NCBI GenBank assembly: GCA_037952775.1
Contig: JBANAY010000003.1
Coordinates: 35,836,001-35,900,000 of the forward strand
Reading direction: 5' to 3'
Source of the DNA: Clonostachys chloroleuca
Lineage: Eukaryota; Ascomycota; Sordariomycetes; Hypocreales; Bionectriaceae
Length of the DNA stretch: 64,000 nt
This document shows, piece after piece, positions 46,507 through 56,315 of the stretch (position 1 is its first letter; the number at the start of each line of letters is the position of its first letter). The position numbers were made by a program, and so were the translations under genes. Below the pieces are notes generated by a model. That model had not been told where the DNA came from, ran no database searches, and was given only the letters and a program-made list of their open reading frames with translations.

Positions 46507-47834
46507 ATGTCCAAAAGCAATCTCAAGGTTGCAGTGGTTGGAGGTGGACCAGCAGGCAAGCCACACTCCTCTCTTCCGTGTCTCTTCCTTCATGCATGCA
46601 CATTCCATGCTGACCCCAAACCCACCGCATAGGATGCATGCTGGCTAGACTCCTGCAATTAGAAGGGATCGATGTTACCGTCTTTGAGGGAGAAGCGACT
46701 CCTAACTACCGGAGTCAGGGCGGGACCCTTGATCTCCACACCGATACTGGCCTTGCTGCCATGAAAGCTGCCCAGCTCTGGGACGAGTTTCTCAAGTATG
46801 CTCGATATGACGGGCAGTATCTGGCAATTGTCGACAAGGACCTGGACCACTTGTTTGTGCGCCATCCTGGCAACGGGAAAGAGATCGCGGGCGAGAGTCC
46901 CGAGATTGACCGTTCCAGGCTCCGTCAGATACTGACCGAATCGGTTCCTGAGGGAATGATCCGTTGGGGAAGTCGGTTGAAGAAGGTGGAAGGCAAGACG
47001 CTCATCTTTGAAGATTCGACAGAGGCGGGGTTCGATCTGATTGTTGGTGCTGATGGTGCCTGGAGTAAGACTCGCCAGGCCGTGGATCCCAACTTACAAC
47101 CTCAATACGTCGGTGTCGGCATGTATCACCTCACCATCCCCGATGCCGAAGAGACTGCGCCCGAAACATGCAAACTAGTAAATCGAGGCAGCCTCTTTGC
47201 TCACAGTGAAGGACAGCGACTTACGGTCCAGCAGATGGGCGATGGAAGTCTGGATGTCCACGTCACCTTCCGTCGAGATGACCCGGATTGGATGAAGGAA
47301 GAAAAGTGCGGGATAGATTCGACTAATCTCGAACAAGTCAAGAAGGAGCTTCTGCAAAAAGACTTCAGTGGATGGTGCCCTGAGCTTAAAGATGCGATAA
47401 GCAGTGCCGAGGGTCCCTGCGTACCACGATCTCATCACATCCTCCCGGTCGGAACACATTGGGAGCATGTAGATGGGTTGACACTCATAGGGGATGCAGC
47501 ACATCTCATGACGCCTTACGCGGGCGAGGGCGTCAACCTAGCTCTAGAGGACGCGATGCTGCTAGCAAAGGCAATCGTCAACGCTTCCAACGGCTCGAAC
47601 ACGCTTGACGACGAGGTCCGCCTATTTGAGAACAACATGTTCGCCCGGGCCAAGAAAGTACAGCAACTCTCCGATAACCTCTGTCAGGATTGGCTGTTCA
47701 CACCCGGTGCTCCGAGATCAGTAATAGCCCGGGCATTGAGTAGGCATATCAACTACCATCTGCCTGCCATTTTCCATCCGCTCAGCCTCATGGGCCTTTC
47801 TTCATACTTCTTTCTCAGGCATCTTGTCAAATGA
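46507..47834 (+). CDS. FAD-dependent monooxygenase (TetX/PHBH-like)
   Basis: Two exons, 46507-46555 and 46633-47834, give 416 residues. The first exon ends inside the FAD-binding Rossmann motif VVGGGPAG, and the junction can only be kept by using a GC donor (GCAAGC) with a TAG acceptor, so this is a GC-AG intron of 77 bases with a good branch site (GCTGAC). Further family marks are the second dinucleotide motif (FDLIVGADGAWSKTR) and the third (TLIGDAAHLMTPYAGEGVNL). Enzymes of this class use NAD(P)H and oxygen to hydroxylate aromatic or polyketide-like substrates; TetX inactivates tetracyclines. The substrate here is unknown. A hydrophobic tail (LMGLSSYFFLRHLV) could touch a membrane. It is followed by tRNA-Leu and a sugar-type transporter in the same orientation. 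Confidence 0.9.
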
Positions 47835-47983
47835 AGGGTTGACAGGCGTTTCACACATTGCACACCGCCGTTTCTTTCTGATCTCCACGGTTTGGATCTT
47901 GATGGTCAAGCAAAGGGACTGCCCCGTTCACTCCCCACCGTTATGCTTATGTGACTGCAATGGGGCATCGTGACATCACTTCT

Positions 47984-48081
47984 GGTGAGATGGCCGAGTT
48001 GGTTATGGCGTCAGGTTAAGGCTACCTTAGCATTCATTCCTGGTGGAGCAATCCTCCTGGGTTCGAGTCCCAGTCTCATCA
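47984..48081 (+). tRNA. tRNA-Leu(AAG) with 16-base intron
   Basis: All arms of a class II tRNA can be folded by eye. The acceptor stem is GGTGAGA with TCTCATC (one G-T wobble) plus discriminator A at 48081. The D arm is GCC...GGC. The anticodon stem is TCAGG (48011-48015) with CCTGG (48039-48043), the T arm CTGGG-TTCGAGT-CCCAG, and the long variable arm has a GGA/TCC stem. The loop reads TTAAGG before the intron, giving anticodon AAG, which reads CTT (and CTC after inosine formation). The intron is 48022-48037, right after the base 3' of the anticodon, and contains CCTTA, which can pair with the anticodon region as in other eukaryotic pre-tRNAs. The mature length is 82 bases. Confidence 0.93.
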
Positions 48082-48124
48082 ATAACTACTTATGAATCCT
48101 GTTTCATAATTAAGTTATATTGTC

Positions 48125-48143
48125 TTTTTTTTTTTTTTTTTTT
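48125..48143 (+). terminator. T19 tract, possible Pol III terminator
   Basis: Nineteen consecutive T residues begin 43 bases after the tRNA-Leu discriminator. RNA polymerase III stops at runs of four or more T, and this is the first such run after the tRNA. The length is unusual, so it may also be a polymorphic mononucleotide repeat. Confidence 0.5.
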
Positions 48144-48486
48144 AGATGGTCTGAATTGTCTTCTTGAGTCCTGTTTTCAAAAGCAAGAAGAACCCTGTAA
48201 CTCAAGTCGTATGATGAACATCTTTGCACAAGAACATATTCAAATTTATCACAATTATTTTCGCTACGCTATTTATGTGATGCAGCTCCACAGCCTTGAA
48301 CTAAGTCAGGCGGATATGTCTCGGGACAAGTCTCAAAATAGAGGCTAAAACGGGGCCCCGTAGATAGCTTAGTAAGTCGGGGACAGATTAGCATACATAT
48401 TAACATGGCCACGCGACCTACATACTTGGCCTTGATCTGACAGCATGAAATCAGAATAGCATGCGAATTATCGCTCCAGCCTCAGG
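48144..48486. other. Upstream region of sugar-type transporter
   Basis: AT-rich DNA between the tRNA terminator tract and the transporter ATG. It should hold the transporter's promoter and leader. No specific element is identified. Confidence 0.35.
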
Positions 48487-50187
48487 ATGGACAATTCCCA
48501 GGCGCCTCTGATCTCCAACAACCGCCGAGACAGCGAGGGCGAGTTCGAGGATGAGGATCTCGCGAGCGAGATCGGCATCGCACAGCCAAAGAGCGACCGG
48601 CCGGGGATATTCGTGCTTGCTCTCACATTCGCAGCCGGCATCAGCGGGCTCCTCTTTGGATGTACGTCTACTTGATGATCTGAATGCCTCTAAGCGGAGA
48701 ATGCTAATGTTCCTGACCAGATGACACCGGTGTGATTTCCGCGACCCTCGTGTCCGTCGGTACGTCGCTCTCGAACCGCAGCCTGACGTCGCTCGACAAG
48801 TCGATCATCACATCCTCGACGTCCCTCTTCGCCCTGCTCATATCTCCGTTCTCTTCCGTTCTCGCCGACAAGCTGGGCCGCAAACGAGTGATGATATACG
48901 CGGATATTCTCTTCCTTGGCGGCGCCCTCATCCAGGCCATGTCCAAGTCTGTCCTTGTCATGACCATCGGGCGATGCATTGTCGGATCCGCAGTAGGGGC
49001 TGCAAGCTTCGTTGTGCCATTGTATATCGCCGAATTGGCACCTGCGTCGCACCGCGGAAGACTTGTGACGCTGAATTCTGTCTTTATCACAGGTGGGCAA
49101 GTAGTTGCCTACGTCGTGGGCTGGCTATTCTCGGCCTTTGGCTCCAAAGCGGCAGGATGGAGGTGGATGGTCGGTCTGGGGGCCTCCCTGCCGCCATCCA
49201 GTTTGCCGTAGTCTTGTTCATGCCCGAAACTCCCAGATGGCTGATCAAGGAGGGGAGGATGAATGACGCGAGGCATGTCATTCAGAAAGTCAATGGCTCG
49301 TCCTCCTCCTTCGACATTGATGAGGTTATGAGGGAGATTGAGCTTGAGGCCCGTGAAGAGGAACTTGCCCAGAACTCCCGCCCAGGTGACAGATCATTCC
49401 TAGCAGGGTGGAAGCTCTTGTTCAGTGAAGGGAAGCATCGCCGTGCCCTCGCAATTGCATGTGGTCTACAGGGGCTCCAGCAGCTATGCGGTTTTGTATG
49501 TCTTGTCCCGCCCACACTACTACTACGGTCATTCCCTTAAAACCCTTCCATACTGACTAGTAATGTGTTTCTAGAACTCACTGATGTACTTCTCTGCTAC
49601 CATCTTTACAATCGTTGGCTTCAGCAGCCCTACGTTGACTTCACTTACAGTTGCGGTAACCAACTTCATCTTTACAATAGTTGCGCTCGGCCTCATCGAC
49701 CGCATTGGACGGCGGCGCATCCTCTTATATACCATCCCGATCATGACGGTGGGTTTGCTTCTGTCGGCATTCGGGTTCTCGTTCATCGATCAGCGCATCG
49801 ACCACTACACAACGAGCCGAAGGGACGGGATCTGCCAGTCACGGAGGTATCGCGGCCACGATAATCCTGATCAGCATCATGCTGTACGTCGCATCGTACG
49901 CCGTCGGCCTCGGAAACGTCCCTTGGATGCAGAGCGAGCTGTTCCCCCTATCGGTGCGGTCGAAGGGCAGCGGCCTCGCAACGGCTACCAACTGGGGCGC
50001 GAACTTTGTCGTCGGGCTGACGTTCCTCCCGCTGATGGATCTGCTGTCGCCGAGCTGGACGTTTGTCCTATACGCCGTCGTGTGTGTCGCCGGGTACGTG
50101 ATGATATGGCGGATCTACCCCGAAACGGCGGGACTGAGCTTGGAGGCGGCAACGGCGCTGCTGGAGCACGGCTGGGGCGTTAGGTAA
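48487..50187 (+). CDS. MFS sugar/myo-inositol-type transporter, frame broken twice
   Basis: Sugar-porter family member, probably a plasma-membrane proton symporter. Exons 48487-48661, 48721-49495 and 49575-50187 are joined by introns of 59 and 79 bases. Family motifs include LLFGYDTGVISATL in the first membrane helix, DKLGRKRVM in the loop after helix 2, PLYIAELAPASHRGRLV after helix 4, FMPETPRWLIKEGR, DRIGRRRILLY, NVPWMQSELFPLSVRS and the terminal PETAGLSLE. These fit the inositol/hexose branch best. Two frame breaks interrupt it. One is at the G5 run 49178-49182, where one more G joins MVGLG to GLPAAIQFAVV. The other is a +1 shift somewhere between about 49786 and 49850, in the variable loop after helix 8, before TTQRAEGTGSASHGG. 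With one and two bases restored the length becomes 522 codons, normal for the family. It could be a pseudogene or a sequence-error victim. Confidence 0.85.
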
Positions 50188-51933
50188 TAGAGTAGAATAG
50201 ACCGTGCCTAGAACCTTACCAGGTTTCTAAATAAACTTAGAGCTTGTCCAGCGAATTAAACAATTAGCACCCCCGTGACGCTGGCCAGGAACGCCAGGGA
50301 CGAGGGCGGCATTAGTCGCTCGGGAATTAATAATGCTCCCAAGGGATTAGCAAACATGGTTCAAATTAGTAATGGGGGCTTAGATCCGCGTGGCCTTTAT
50401 TCCGTGCATTTTATGCGTATTGCTGTGTTTGTGCCTTGGCCTGCATCTTGTGGCGGGATGTTTTTAAAGCCGAACGGGTTGTGGCCGAATTCGAAATCCG
50501 TTTCTTTTTTTGCGACGAGACGCGAAAGCAGCGAACAACGTGGGAACCTGTGGCCTGACGTCATGCCGGATTACCTAACATCACTGCAGAATCGGTTCCG
50601 GCCGCTGGGTCACTAATCACAGCCTAATTGATCAATCCGAATCGCTTGCATCCGCGCCGGCGGAGAACTGCCAACCTAGGAATCCTACGAGTCAGCTACT
50701 GAGAGCTTCTGTGCGGACAGAGCCGTGACCACTCGATCTTGATCAGATCATTTTTTTTCCTTCACGCCGCGATACCTGGCCGACGGTAACCTTCTTTTCC
50801 CGCGCCTCGGAATGCAGAAGATTAAATTCCGACGCAGCTGCTCTAGGCCGTATTTCCACAGGCCAAAAGCCGAAAGGCCCCACTGGCATGATTTGAGTGG
50901 ACAGTTCACCGCTAGCGGCCTGGACGATGCGCAGTTGCCGTCTTGCCGGGCCCGTTTGCAAGGATGAACCGTTATCCCTGCCCGCTTGCTCGTGTAGAAT
51001 TTTCTGTCCAGCAGCATGCAGACCCTTTGTCCAGCAGTGCGTCACCGCCCCGCCTCTGTCTGCCGGGGAGATGGGCTCTTATGACAGGACCGGGGCGCCC
51101 GACCAGCTGCGCAAACTCGGCTTTTCGCGTCGTCCCTCGAACCGCCCTATGACGGCTTCATCAACTCAATTGCGCCCGCGGCTATTGTCGCATCCCGGCC
51201 GGCGTACCCCCTCCAGATGCCACGCACAGATCCTCCCTGCATTGCAAAGATCTGCCCATTGCTGCGCAGATGCCTCTCGGCGCCTGGAGTTAATCCTCAA
51301 TTGCCACCGAAACCCGGCTGGGATCCGCAACAGGGCCAGCTCGGGACCAGGTAATTTGTAAGGACGGCTACATGGGGGCAATCGGAGCTATGTACAGAAT
51401 GTGGAAGAATTCTACACCTTCATGACTCAAAGGACATTAAATATTGGCGGCATCCCTGACTCCCCGAAGTTTGAAACCAAGCAGCCTTCACTTGCACCGG
51501 CCTTGGGTATCGATGGTTATTACCTGCTCCTGAGAACATCGTGTAGCCCATCTCTTCGCCCCACCAGATCCATTCAGTTATTTACAATTGCAGGCAAGAA
51601 AAGTCTTCATCAATTCCCCGGGGACTACTTCTAGCTACTTCTAGCCTCTAGTCTTGTTTACGGCCGGGATTCGCTCTGCTGCTCCCAACGAGTCATAGCT
51701 CCAAACCTTGCTCCCCACCCACCGTTCATCCTTCTGCTCCAGCTCTTCTTATTAAAACAACAAGCCCTACAGCTCTCTCTTTGCACAATTCTCACCTGGA
51801 TCTCACCTATTGCTAGTCCAGTCCAGCTGGTGCCCACATTGAGCCGTCATACAGGCCAGCTTATACACCCGTGTATATATCCTACTCAGTAATTGGATCA
51901 AGCATACTTCAGACCAATACCTCGTTGCCCATC
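50188..51933. other. Intergenic, 1.7 kb, before DHA1 transporter
   Basis: Holds the end of the sugar-type transporter gene and the promoter and leader of the DHA1 transporter. A perfect tandem of the 10-base unit CTACTTCTAG lies at 51625-51644. CT-rich sequence from 51.7 kb marks the likely transcription start region. The overlapping frames at 50.9-51.4 kb have no domain. Confidence 0.4.
51625..51644 (+). repeat. Tandem CTACTTCTAG x2
   Basis: Two perfect copies of a 10-base unit directly adjoin about 290 bases upstream of the DHA1 transporter ATG. They could be a promoter element or a small chance duplication. Confidence 0.5.
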
Positions 51934-53874
51934 ATGGCTATAGACGAGGCAGATCGTGAGATCATAGAAGCTGAGCGCAATGCTTCCCCCCAGCGCTTCC
52001 CCCGACGCAGCGATGAGATCGAGCGTGTATTAACGACATCGTCTGTCTCGACTTCCGCCTCCTCGCACGCCAATGCCGCCATGCGCCGCAACAACATGAG
52101 CCGAGTCTCAACGCAGAATGACCTCGAGCGCCATCCAACAGCGCTGAGCCGTATCCAGACCGGCCGCAGCCAGCACCATTCTACCGTCGGCGCCGGTCTG
52201 CACAGCCGAACCAGCACCCGCGCCTCCAGGAAGCCCCTGCCCAACTTCGGCGCAGGCAAGCCGTTTCCTCCCCCGCTGCCAGAGCAGGAGGAGTACGTTG
52301 TCGAGTTCGACGGGCCTGATGACCCCCTTCACGCACAGAACTGGCCCCTGAGGAAGAAGGTCTTGACGGCGGCCATGCTGGGATACACCACCATGACCTC
52401 GGCATTCACATCCTCCATCTTCTCCAGCGCCACCGCAGCTGTCGCGGTCCAGTACGGTGTCAGTTCCGAGGTTGGTTTGCTCGGAACCTCATTCTACGTG
52501 CTGGGTTTCGCGACTGGCCCAACCCTCTGGGCGCCCCTCTCCGAGTTGAAGGGACGACGACTGCCCCTCGTTCTGGCCATGTTCGGTTTCACCATCTTCT
52601 CGATCGCATGCGGTACCGCCAAGGATATTCAAACGATTCTGATCTGCCGATTCTTCAGTGGTTTCTTTGGCGCCTGCCCACTTGCGGTTGTCGCCGCCGT
52701 GTTCTCCGATATGTTTAACAATCAGACGCGAGGAATAGCAATCACTCTGTTCTCCATGGCCGTTTTCACCGGTCCTCTGCTTGCCCCCTTTATTGGAGGG
52801 TTTATCGTCGAATCTCACCTTGGCTGGCGATGGACCGAATATCTGCCCTCCATTATGGGTGCTGTCGCGTTCCTTCTCGACTTCTTCTTCCTCGAGGAGA
52901 CGTATCCTCCTGTCATTCTTGTCTCCAAGGCTGCCGACCTCCGTCGTCGCACCAAGAACTGGGGCATCCACGCCAAACAGGAGGAAATCGAAATCGACTT
53001 CAAGGAGCTGGTCCAGAAGAACTTTTCGCGTCCTCTCCGCCTTCTATTCACCGAGCCTATTATCCTCCTCCTGTCCATCTACATGAGTTTCATTTATGGC
53101 CTTCTTTATCTCTTCCTTACGGCCTACCCTCTTGTCTTCATGGGTGTGCATGGTTTCAGCGCGGGACAGTCTGGTCTGACCTTCTTCGGCATGATTCTCG
53201 GCCAGCTGATTGCAGGCGCGTTCGTCCTTGCCCAGCAGCCCTGGTACACGCGCAAGCTGAATGCGAACAACGGTATTCCTGTGCCTGAGTGGCGTCTTCC
53301 CAGTGTCATGGCAGGTGGAGTGTCCTTTGCCATTGGCATTTTCTGGTTTGGATGGTAAGTGGTTTCCAGGCCCTCTCAAGCCAGCTCTGTACTAACAAGC
53401 ATTCGTAGGACCGGTTACAAGAAAGATATCCACTGGATTGCTCCCGCTCTCAGTGGTCTCTGCACAGGGTTCGGTCTCATGTCTATCTTCCTCCAGGCAC
53501 TCAATTACCTTGTGGACGCATACCTTATGTTTGCAGCCTCCGCCATCGCCGGAAACACCTTTTTGCGATCTCTGTGCGGAGCTGTCTTTCCACTGTTTGC
53601 CCGCCAGATGTTCGATGGCATGGGTATCCAGTTTGCCGCGACACTCTTGGGTTGCGTAGCAGTCGTGCTCGCCCCTATTCCATTCATCTTCTACAAGTAT
53701 GGCGCCGCTATCCGAAAGAAGAGCAAGATCGCGCCCACCGACTTTTTCGTCCCTCCCGCCCCCGCTGCTGAAGAGGAGGAAGACAGCACACCGGAGAAGG
53801 AGGGTGCGCACCATGCCGCGGCAGCTTGCGCTCCCCGAAAGGAGAACGGGTCGACGACCAAGGAGACGGCATAG
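51934..53874 (+). CDS. MFS transporter, DHA1 drug/polyamine antiporter type
   Basis: Twelve-helix major facilitator of the drug:H+ antiporter-1 family, which exports drugs, polyamines or metabolites at the plasma membrane. Exons 51934-53354 and 53409-53874 give 628 residues; the 54-base intron (GTAAGT...TAG) sits in a loop and joins FWFGW to TGYKKD. The frame is open upstream from a GTG, but the first ATG (MAIDEADREI) is the natural start. A 125-residue basic, Ser/Thr-rich cytosolic N-terminus leads to the hallmark DDPLHAQNWPLRKK before helix 1. Other family marks are the antiporter-type loop PLSELKGRRLPLVLAM and the helix 4-5 region around FSDMFNNQTRGIAI. The C-terminal tail is acidic, then Ala-rich. 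The tail ends normally and the frame is intact, unlike the neighbouring transporter. The substrate is unknown. Confidence 0.92.
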
Positions 53875-54150
53875 ATCTTCTCACCTACTTGATCTACGTA
53901 TTGTGGATACAAACAGACACAACAAAATTAAAGCAACACGATGAATATCCGGAAGCCAGGTGTTTTCAATGTCTTCTTGCATAATTTCGGTGTTCGTATT
54001 GGTCATGGGCGGCAGCAATATATCGGATTTCAATGCCTGGGGGGATTAGCGATGCTGTGTGTTCATTGTTCATTGATACCTTGAGATTTTCTTGTTTTCT
54101 TCTTTTCTTATATCACGACCAAAAGACTCTCCAGCAGGAACCAGATACCT

Positions 54151-54168
54151 ACATACATACATACATAC
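54151..54168. repeat. ACAT microsatellite
   Basis: Four to five ACAT units in tandem about 280 bases after the DHA1 transporter stop; likely length-variable between strains. Confidence 0.6.
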
Positions 54169-54610
54169 CTTGATAGTAATCTAATATGTCACACATCCAA
54201 GCTGTCTTGCGACACTATCTCTTAGTGACGTGAAACAACTATCTGAATGATGACCGTCAGTCCTTGGCTAGTTTCCCACTGAGGGCAAGGACTGTAAGCA
54301 CTAAACACCCAAGCCCCCAGGTTCCGTTTACGGCCCGTCTGACTACCCACAAGGCGAATCGTGCGCAGGGTTGTACAGTCTGAGCACACGCAAAGCCAGC
54401 CGAGGCAGGGTTCAATGGCACTGCTAATCACTATCAATCCCTACCGGGGTGGGTAGGCACCCATCGTATAGCGGAATGTTGAAGAGTTCAGCCCAAATTT
54501 TGGAATGGCTTGGCCTTACATGTAAGGAAACAGGTTCGTAAACGTGATGTATTGAAGAAGCTATCTATCTATCTAGTATGACCACCATGACCGGTTAGAT
54601 ATCCAAGTTC

Positions 54611-54639
54611 AGAGCGGTCACACAAGTCATGACCGCTCT
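54611..54639. repeat. Perfect 10-base inverted repeat, 9-base spacer
   Basis: AGAGCGGTCA at 54611-54620 and its exact reverse complement TGACCGCTCT at 54630-54639 are separated by nine bases. It lies upstream of the GFA gene and downstream of the DHA1 gene. The arms contain CGG/CCG, as do many Zn2Cys6 regulator sites, so an operator is possible; it could equally form a hairpin. Confidence 0.55.
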
Positions 54640-55380
54640 GGCCATATGATTCAACTCGTGATAACCAGTGTGCTTAGGCTGGTCTAACCACACGAAAAGT
54701 CATTTTACTAGGCTTGCTAGGCTACTTCACCCACGACTGTCAAGCGATAATTGGCCTTTGGGCTTGGCCACAAAGCGTTCCGGTGGAAATTTGGTATAGG
54801 CACCATGCCAAACCATCTCAGGGTGCGGTCGGCTCACCTTCTTGAAAAGAGCCACAAGGTCAAACAATATGCTTTGCCAGGTTCAGGCCTGACAATATGA
54901 CATTCTGAATCCCTTTGTCAACATAGTTCATAGAGAGTTTAAAGAATCATCCATGGCATATTTAATAAGGTTTGCGCTTATTGCCAAACAATAGAGTAAC
55001 CAATAGCTAGCAAAATTCAATATGCATACAAGCAAAGGCTTTCTCCAGCATCATGGCTTTTACAACGGCATGACTCCCTTGCCAAACTCCCTTGCCAAAG
55101 CCACTCTAATGCCTCACTTGCCTCTCTTCTTATATATATGAGAAGAACAAGGAATAAGGAAAGTGGAAAGTGGAAGGTTGGGCTCAACAGGGCGGAGCTC
55201 AGCCTAAAAGCGGCGCTGCTCAGGAATCCTTCCGACACCAGGGTGGCATTGCCATGGGCTGTTCTTAGCTACAAGACAGGCATCACACATCACATATGTC
55301 TTTCGATCCACCAAATCCCATCAGGCAACATAAACATACCCTACCACTCGATACTAAAAACTGAACAAGTACAACACGCC

Positions 55381-56077
55381 ATGGTCGAGCAAGAAACCCC
55401 CCCTCCGCCACCTACGACGCCGGCTGCCACTGCGGCAACATCAGCTTCTCCTTCACGCTCTCGCCCCCGCTCCCGGAGTACGAGGTCATGAACTGCGGCT
55501 GCTCCATCTGCCGCAGGGCCGGATACCTGCTCGTCTGTGCGTGTTCCATTTCCAGCAAGGGGAAACAATACATAAATGTATATGTTTAGAATTCGCATTT
55601 GAGTTCTGACCATGGGCGTGTGTTTGTTGAAACTTAGACCCGACCTATGAGAACCTGACCTGGCACAAGGGCTCCAAGGAGCGCTGCTCCGTTTATCAGG
55701 TTACGTCCTCCCAACACTTTCATGTCAACTTTTTGTATTTTCTCATGGAAAAACTAGCTGACGGTGGCGTGTTGTCTAGTTCAACACCAAGACCAAGGAT
55801 CAGCTGTTCTGTCCCAAGTGCGGTGCGAGCATCGGCATCGACTTCAAGAACGCCACGCCGCAAAAGTACGGCATCAGCGTGAGTTCCCCTATTTCTCATA
55901 TCCGAGGTTTGGGGAAGCTAGTTACCGGTCTTCGTTGAGAATAACATGGCCTGCCACATTTCTTAGGCTCGAACCATCAACGATATCGACCTGCATTCAT
56001 TGAAGTACAAAGTGATGGATGGGGTGAAGCTCATGGCCCCTCACACGGATCTGTCTGGCGCAGAACACAAAGAATGA
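55381..56077 (+). CDS. GFA-domain (CENP-V/GFA) protein, frame broken
   Basis: Four exons, 55381-55536, 55638-55699, 55780-55878 and 55967-56077. The domain is the glutathione-dependent formaldehyde-activating (GFA/CENP-V) zinc fold: the ligand sets CHCG, CGCSIC and CPKCG are all present, with GNISFSF, NLTWHKGS and SLKYKVMDG around them. Such proteins are small carbon-sulfur lyase-like enzymes, mostly of unknown substrate. The ATG frame and the domain frame differ: a C7 run at 55397-55403 must be C8 to read MVEQETPPSATYDAGCHCG. With that base the exons sum to 143 codons and all splice phases agree; without it the ATG frame stops after 36 codons. The upstream sequence gives no other ATG in the domain frame. 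Sequence error is the likeliest cause. Confidence 0.82.
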
Positions 56078-56315
56078 ACTTTCTACAGTTGAAGCATGGT
56101 GAATACACATAGGCAATTTAATCCAATTGACTATAGGAATTAAGCTAGAAATACTCTCGTCAAACTCGTGATTCATACTTATTCTCCCAGCTCGGCTTTT
56201 CATACTTGGTAAGTAGACGTAGACAATAGGAAGGGACTGTAGGATAATCCGCGTTCAAGGATATTCAAATAGGAAAGAGAGAAAAGAGACATCATGTTAG
56301 GTTCCAGTGACCTCT

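Larger units (their letters stand above)
53875..55380. other. Intergenic, 1.5 kb, with short repeats
   Basis: Holds the 3' end of the DHA1 transporter and the promoter of the GFA gene. It includes an ACAT microsatellite at about 54151-54168, an ATCT microsatellite near 54561-54575 and the perfect inverted repeat at 54611-54639 listed separately. No gene is recognised. Confidence 0.5.

Noticed and set aside
49741..49880. Intron with donor GTGGGT in the sugar-type transporter to explain the second frame break
   Set aside because: It would remove VGLLLSAFGFSFI, part of conserved helix 8, so the stretch must be coding.
46507..53874. Secondary metabolite gene cluster
   Set aside because: A monooxygenase and transporters alone are not enough; no PKS, NRPS, terpene cyclase or prenyltransferase lies in the window.
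54611..54639. CRISPR-like repeat or mobile element end
   Set aside because: A single inverted repeat in a fungal genome, without repeated copies, target duplication or transposase.
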